A stretch of 64,000 nt of DNA, from positions 67,697,961-67,761,960 of the forward strand of contig NC_080179.1 of the NCBI RefSeq assembly GCF_950295315.1, read 5' to 3'. A program made the position numbers and the translations under genes. Source of the DNA: Erinaceus europaeus. Taxonomy: Eukaryota; Chordata; Mammalia; Eulipotyphla; Erinaceidae. This document shows positions 58,061-64,000 of the stretch, one piece after another; positions within the stretch are counted from its first letter, which is position 1; each line of letters opens with the position of its first letter. The notes beneath the pieces are model-generated. The model searched no databases and had not been told where the DNA came from. It was given only the letters and a program-made list of their open reading frames with translations.

Positions 58061-60330
58061 TTTTTGTTGCTCAAAATGTGAGGCCAGGCTTACACTTAGG
58101 GACACATGCTTGCTATCATCCATTGAGCCGCCTCCCTGGCCTCCTCATGCATACTTAATACCTGCTGCATACACTCTCAGTAGTAATACTAAGCGCTGTG
58201 ATCACTCATGCACGTGCTTCTAGGGGCTCAGAGGTCCGATAATGTTCCCTATGTCACCACACTGGAGCCCACACAGGTTAGAAATATCTATTCCAGAAGA
58301 GCTAGAGGTTGGGGAGCCCTGGTCACAGTCCAGGAATCTGCTTCACAAGTAAGGAAATGGGGTCCATAGCAGCTCCATAGTGGCTATTTGCCAAAAATGA
58401 CCAAGCTGTTAGGTATGGGAGGCAGGATATTAACTCAGAATTGTCTGACACCAAGGCTCAGCCACTTTTTATACCCCAAGAGGACCCTGGAGAGAGGTGG
58501 GTGTCCCTCACTTGGAGTCTGAGAGGGACAAGTTCAGCAGTGAACAGTACTGGCTCAGGTGGGGCCAGTGGGCTGTGAAATATTACTTATTACATGCATA
58601 GCAAATATTACAACTCTTATTCATGAGCACTATGGCACTGTGGGCCAGAACCCCAGGAGGTGCCTGGCTATTACCCAAGGTATTTTCTACAGCAGGATGA
58701 TATTGTCGGTTAAATGTTTGTAGCTGTGGTTGGGGAGTTAGCATAATGGTTATGCAAAAGACTTTCAGGCCTGAGGCTCCTAGCGGTCAGGTTCAATCCC
58801 CAGTTCCACCAGTTTGTGTTCATCCAAACACATCCATTATAATTTTAGTTTCCAGTGTGATGAAACTAGAAAACAGGGTTTTTGAGAGTTGATTCGGTCT
58901 TGAGGTTATAACTTTCACGGGTGAGTGCACTGCTGTACAATAGATATGCGCCAGCAAGATAGCTCAGCTGGGAGCTGGGAAGACACATGCCCCTCCCCAC
59001 ATGATAAAGTCAGTGGAAAGAGGCTCTTCACCAGAAAAGAAACTTCCAGCTCCTTCTTCTTGGATTTCTCAGCTTCCAGAGCTGTGATAAATCAATGCAA
59101 GTTATTGACACTCCCCAGTCTGTAGTAATGTGTTACAATCATCCCCCCCCTCCTCAAGTGACTCAGTCAGAAGGTGAGGCTTCTAGGAATGTGATGACCA
59201 ACCACATTTACGATAAAGAAGAACCACCCTGCTCCCAAACCCAGTCTTGGCCACGTTGCCCAGGGGGTGGCACTGTCTGTATGTCTAAGGGGTGGGGTGG
59301 GGTTTGCAGGGGCTGTCCTTGACTCAGAATTTCCAGAGAGTGGGCACTGATGCCTCCTCTGCTCCTCCCCACTCCCTACTGTGCTCCCACACAGCCTCAC
59401 TGGCCCTGAAGCAAGTCCCCTCCTTTAAGCATGGTGCTGCTAGGGTGGCTGCAGTCCAGTTTCGAGCTCTGTCACTCTGGTGGCTCCAGAATGAGAGCTG
59501 ATCTGAAGTGGAGATATTCCAGGGTGCAGACGCCAGGAGGCGTTTGTAATGCTGGTAGCGGTTCTGTGTGACTCTAATCCAGTTTATGCAAAACCAGTCA
59601 TTTCACAGCCCACAGGAGAGCTAGGAGGAGGGATTTGCTTTGATGTATTATCCAAGAAGATTTTGCATTTACGTGGGAATGGCTAATGCTAAAAATATTG
59701 CCATTTGGGAGAAACTGAAGCCAATCTGTGCCCTAAATTCAGCTATTTAAAAGAATACTGTGGCATCTTGAAATGCTCAGCCTCACACAGACAAACATGA
59801 AACTTCCTATTTCGTCCTTCAAATAAAGAACAAATGAAGAGAAGGCAAAGCAGCCTAGCACATGTGAAGTCTCCTGCCTTTCCCCACAGACAGGAGTCCT
59901 TAGGGACCCTGTGCTCCAGTCTGGCCACCACCTCCCACAAGCAGGGGAATGCTTTTCCATGCAAGAATCCTGGCACAGAGCTCCATGCCAGGGGGCCTGG
60001 GGCTTAGAACTTTGGCTATACAGAGGTTTCTTCCATCTTTGCTTCAACCAAGAGAATGGGATGTGACTTAGAGGAGGAATGTGACTTGAAGTTGCCACTC
60101 ATAGCTAGAAGGGAGTCTGGACTTTCTTGCTTGTAAATGGAAATAATAACGCTTGACCTTTGCCCTCTTGTGAGACTAAATAAAAAAGTGTACATGAAGG
60201 TACCTAAACACAGAGCATCTGAAATTTTCAGAGGACATGATTTCATTTTTGTTTATCTGCTATCTTTTATCTCTTCTTGTAATTTTGAGTTGTCAGAAAA
60301 GTTATGACATATTTTTTCTATATTTTTACT
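58061..60330. other. Mostly unique stretch
   Basis: 58732-58815 is a short E-type fragment (TAGCATAATGGTTATGC). Frames at 59167-59501 and 59739-60098 fall in GC-rich unique DNA without splice or homology support. Confidence 0.45.
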
Positions 60331-60334
60331 TAAA

Positions 60335-60562
60335 ACATTTTTTACTTGTTTATTATTGGGTAGAGACAGAGAGAAATTGAGAGGGAGAGGGGGAAATAGA
60401 GACAGGTCAGGTGGTGGCACACCTGGTTAGGTTTACACACTACAGTGTGAAAGGACCCAGGTTCAGTCCCCTGGTCCCCACCTGCATGGGGAAAACTTCA
60501 CGAGTGGTGAAGCAGGGCTGCAGGTATCTCTCTGTTTCTCTCCCTCTCTACCTCCCTTTCCC
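60335..60562 (+). repeat. B-type SINE inserted in an antisense SINE remnant
   Basis: 60335-60400 is an antisense B fragment (ATTATTGGGTAGAGACAGAG). From 60401 a sense B copy runs through GGTGGCACACCTGG and CTCCCTCTCTACC. Confidence 0.75.
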
Positions 60563-60657
60563 CTTTTAACAGAACACTGTTCAGCTCTGACTTATTATAG
60601 TGCAGGGGACTGAACCTGGGACTTTGGAGTCTCAGGCATGAGAGTTACTTTGCATGA
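60563..60657 (-). repeat. E-type SINE, cut at the LINE junction
   Basis: AACACTGTTCAGCTCTGACT, GGGACTTTGGAGTCTCAGGC, TTTGCATGACC. The expected ATTATGCTATC continuation is replaced by the LINE-like frame. Confidence 0.75.
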
Positions 60658-61196
60658 CCATCCGTTCCACCCCGGTTCCATGGCTGCCAGTTCTTAGCAA
60701 CATCGCCCCGCCAGATATTCGTCCGGATGAGGCATCATCTAAGTTCATTTCCCACGTCTACACTCAACCGGACCTGCCAATATACGCGGATATCTTCGCC
60801 CACCCTGTCCAACGCTTGACGTCTCGTCGCCCAATCTGGTCTCCTACGCCTACACTGAACTTCTCTGTTCCAGACTCTTGGAAACAGAGTTGGCAGTCAG
60901 CTGAGGTCAAGAACAAACACCTCATTACAGACCCCTGCAAGCGTCAACCCGGCTTTGACCTAGCACGTTATGATTGGGCCCTCCTCAATCGCTATCGAAC
61001 AGGCCATGGCCGGTGCGCCACTATGTTCCATCTCTGGGGAGCCAGAGACGACCCGAACTGCCCCTGTGGCTGCAGACAGACTATGACCCACATAGTCAAC
61101 GACTGCCACCTCTCCAGATTCAAAGGAGGTCTCGAAACTTTACATCAGGCTCAACCTGACGCTTTTGACTGGCTACGGAAGAAGGGCAAACGCTAG
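60654..61196 (+). mobile_element. C-terminal fragment of a non-LTR retrotransposon (LINE) protein
   Basis: An uninterrupted 180-codon frame. Its ATG and first one or two codons come from the neighbouring E-type SINE, and similarity begins around IRSTPVPWLPVL. It shows the order W-x3-W (76-80), PGFDL (99-103), LNRYRTGHGRC (111-121) and a Cys-His knuckle C136-x-C138-x7-H146-x4-C151, ending GGLETLHQAQPDAFDWL. This is the tail found after the reverse transcriptase domain in jockey/RTE-like elements of invertebrates and fishes (family knowledge, clade not fixed). The RT and endonuclease parts are absent, so it is a 5'-truncated copy. It is GC-richer than its surroundings. With no stop or frameshift it looks young, or conserved. 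Expression as a host gene is not indicated. Confidence 0.72.
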
Positions 61197-61754
61197 AAGA
61201 AGAACCATGTTTTTCCATGAAAAGCTTGTCATAACTTTCTGGACAACCCAAGAGTATAATGACTATACTACATGTTAATTTTTCTCTGGGCAGTCAACCT
61301 CGTCTCTCTACTCAGTCTCAGGCAATAGGTAAACTTGATAATCTTCACAGTCCCAGAAACTGGTGGTAGGGTGGGGGATATAGCTTAAAGCTTGGCCAAG
61401 GAAAGCTTTGACTCCCTCGCTCTCCTCCTGCAATGAATTGCCCCACATAAACCTTCCCAAACATCTTCCAGTGTGCTATCTTGGAGTTCATGGGGGGTCA
61501 TATAGCTTAAAACTACCTTTTCTGGAACTCTTCCACATGCAATATTCTGGATGGAGATTATTACCCAAATCTTTCCACTTATGTTTGATTTGGAAGGCAG
61601 AACGTAGAAAAGACAGTTCCCTGTAGCTTTCATATGTTCTGTAGGTCCACATACTAATGGAGACACTGTCTTCTGAGGCAGGAACAAGCTTGATGATAAC
61701 GGCAGTGAGCCTTCTGGAAGTTCTGATCCCTGACTCACAAAGGTCGCATACATT
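61197..61754. other. LINE 3' region and unassigned sequence
   Basis: The first 60-180 bp may be the 3' UTR of the LINE-like fragment; no tail or repeat end is visible. From 61385 to 61753 the minus strand is open for 122 codons without a family I recognise. Confidence 0.4.
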
Positions 61755-61875
61755 TTTTTTTTTTGACACCAGGGTTATCACTGAGGTTTGGTGCTTGCAG
61801 GACTCTGCAGTTATAAGAGGCCATTATTTTTTTTTTCTTTCATTTTTGACAGAGGGACAAATAGGGAGAAGAAAA
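61755..61875 (-). repeat. Module T fragment with SINE body
   Basis: GACACCAGGGTTATCACTGA, GTTTGGTGCTTGCAGGAC and AGAGGCCATTATTTTTTTT, then GACAGAGGGACAAATAGG. Head missing. Confidence 0.7.
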
Positions 61876-62870
61876 GATAGTGATAATACCACTTCATGGT
61901 CTGCAAAACTTTCCAGCTCCTCCAATAACTTGAGTTCTGCTGAGGGAAACAATACCTGGGCGCTGCGACACATAATCTTGGACTCAACTATCTTCACGTT
62001 GGCGTCCTGATTTCCCTACCTTTCTAGTAGTTCAGAAGCCACTGTTCTTCCCAGCAGGTCAGTTAGGCTATACTCTGAGAGTAATTTCTGCAGATTCAAC
62101 TTAGAATTGCCCTCTTGTGCTTCCAACAATTTTGCAAGCACGCAGTACCAGAGTGAAATTCCTCTCTGCCTTGAGGATCTAGAAGGACTTCAGTCAGCAA
62201 ACCCCATGTCACAAAGATGAGGTAGATACCTGGAACTCCATTTGCACCAAGGGGAGTCAGATTGTAGAATTTCATAGAAACAGCTGAGAAATAAAGGCCA
62301 GTTCTCTGAAATTCTCGTGGAAGCACTGGAGCCTAAGCAACTGGCAACTAGCTTGCCTTCATAAGAGACTGTCTCTGAGAAAAACACCTACACAAGGGCA
62401 GCCAAACCATAGAGGAAAAAGGCCTGATTCTGACACTCTGAACAGCTGAACCAAGCGGCAACTTGTGCCAACAAGATTTCCTGGTTACATAAATCCCTTC
62501 TTTTGTTTAAGATGGTGAGAGCAGAGCTGTTCCATCATTTAGCTGGGCTGTTTCATCACTTAGCCATCACTTAGCTGTTCCATTACATGTGTTTCTGATG
62601 TGGCCATCCAGGAGAGAAACCACAGGGCAAAGGTGGCCAACTGTCTGCAGATTCCACATTCTCAAACAGATGGCCATATCGGAAACACATGGGAAATTTC
62701 ACCAGCCACATGGGCTGCAGGAGGATCACACATGGGCATTTGTGAATCCCATGTCATGAGTTGGTTCCCCTATGCACCCTGGACCACATGGCAGAAAGAA
62801 AGGCAGTGACCATTTCTCAAAAACACCTGTCTGTGTGAGTTCTAGTTTCAGACACTAGTATTTTTTTTCT
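61876..62870. other. Unassigned sequence, possibly a decayed pseudogene
   Basis: Minus-strand frames at 62096-62326 and 62190-62387 overlap in different phases and look protein-like in composition, but I cannot name a family. No poly-A end is visible. Confidence 0.3.
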
Positions 62871-63620
62871 TTAATTTTGACTTTCCTTTTGTTTATCGGT
62901 TTGATTATGATCGACAAGTTTGTTGGATAAGAGGGGTACAATTCCACACAATTCCCACCACCAGAATTCTGTATCCCATGCCCTCCATTGGGAGCTTTTC
63001 TATTCTTGATCTAGGAACATGGAGCCAGGATTACTATGGGGTGCAGAAGGTGGGAGGTCTGGCTTCTGTAATTGCTTCTCCACTGGACATGGGCATTGGC
63101 AAATCAGTTCACATTCCCAGTCTGTTTCTGTCTTTCCCTACTGGGGTAGGGAACTGGGGAAGTGGGGTTCTAGGACATATTGGTGAGGTCGTCTGCCCAG
63201 GGAAGTCAGGTTGGCATCATGGTAGCATCTGCAGCTTGGTGGCTGAAAAGCATTAAGATATAAAGCAGAGCAAACTGCTTAATAATCAAGAACCTACGGG
63301 TAAGAATATAGCAGGTGAGATTTGGAGTCTCCATTTTAGAAAAAGCTAGTATGTCTCTGTTAGGTATATTCCAAGGGGCCTATAACTTTACTAATTTTTG
63401 CCTGAGCCCAACAGCTAATATGCAGATGTGCTAACGGTATTGTCTGGGAAAATGGTTGGAAATAAGACTAGAAAGCTGGATCAGAGAAGAGAGTAGCTCC
63501 CAAATATGGGGAAAGTATATAAATATTGTTAATTATAAACCCCGTCAATCTGATCTGGGGCCCATATTCAGCACAGGAGCCTGTGTAACCTCTGCATCTC
63601 TGTAGGTCTGAGCTCACATT
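62871..63620 (-). mobile_element. L1 3' UTR, antisense
   Basis: GATTATGATCGACAAGTTTG, ATAAGAGGGGTACAATTCC, GGTGCAGAAGGTGGGAGGTC, and CTGATCTGGGGCCCATATTC near its truncated end. Confidence 0.82.
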
Positions 63621-63681
63621 CTGTTTAACCTTCCTTTTTTTTTTTTTTAAAAGAGCTAAAAAACAAACAAACAAAACCTTT

Positions 63682-63848
63682 AGGGGATGGATGGTGGTAC
63701 ACGTATTACCATACACAAGGACCCAGGTTCAAGAAGCAGGGCTGCAGATGTCTCTCAGTCTTTCTCTCCCTCTGTATCTCCTCTTCCTTCTCAATTTCTC
63801 TCTGTTCTATCAGATAAAATAGAGTTAAAAAAATTATTTAAAAAACCC
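63682..63848 (+). repeat. B-type SINE, internally deleted
   Basis: GGATGGATGGTGGTACACG head. It jumps from CCCAGGTTCAAG to AAGCAGGGCTGCAG, so the central GTCCCCACCTGCAG segment is lost. Confidence 0.8.
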
Positions 63849-64000
63849 CACTTTGCCTTAAAGCACTCAGTATTGTGGCCACCAGGCAGGCGTACTGTTG
63901 AGGGAAGTGTTTCAGTCCAGCTTGTGTACGTTGAAGCAGCTGAGTCATTTTTTTTATTGTAATAAGTAACTGAACACATGATCAATCCCTTGAGTGCCAG
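63849..64000. other. Unique sequence to window end
   Basis: Nothing recognised. Confidence 0.5.

Overview
This window is mammalian nuclear DNA. It is AT-rich, intron- and repeat-dominated, and has no bacterial-type gene organisation. The dense tRNA-derived SINEs belong to families I associate with hedgehogs: one head of the form GGGAGTCGGGCGGTAGCGCAG, another of the form GGGGCTGGGTGGTGGCGCACC. The likeliest source is therefore a eulipotyphlan, probably Erinaceus. That assignment rests on pattern memory, not on a search.

The only host coding sequence I can support is the 3' end of one plus-strand gene. It consists of two short internal exons (11886-11959 and 20111-20186) and a terminal exon (21107-21178). 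They join in one reading frame into a 73-residue helical, basic C-terminal tail that I could not assign to a gene. A long AT-rich, largely repeat-free 3' UTR appears to follow. The DNA upstream and downstream holds no further exon that I can defend.

Everything else is retroposons and simple repeats. For brevity the SINEs are named here by type. A has a GCGGTAGCGCAG head, a CTCTCC-rich body and an (AAC)n tail. B has a GTGGCGCACCTGG head and an AATAAATAAAGAT tail. E has a GATAGCATAGTGGTTATGC head. G has a GGCACAGTGGATAAAGC head. H is a looser tRNA-like head. 'Module T' is a roughly 60-bp 3' block (GGCTCGGTGCCTGCACCATG in antisense) carried by both A-type and B-type heads. Antisense L1 remnants recur, many represented only by a long A-tailed 3' UTR.

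Three regions stand out. (1) At 41519-47730 lies a minus-strand gamma-like endogenous retrovirus. Its two 584-bp LTRs show no difference by eye, it has a 5-bp target duplication and a tRNA-Thr-like primer site, yet gag and pol are wrecked and env is absent. It sits inside a SINE that itself sits inside another SINE. (2) At 53790-55584 lies a 29-bp minisatellite of about 62 units with a higher-order period, which keeps three minus-strand frames open without being a gene. (3) At about 60655-61196 lies an uninterrupted C-terminal piece of a non-LTR retrotransposon protein of a type I associate mainly with invertebrate and fish elements, with its first ATG supplied by an adjacent SINE.
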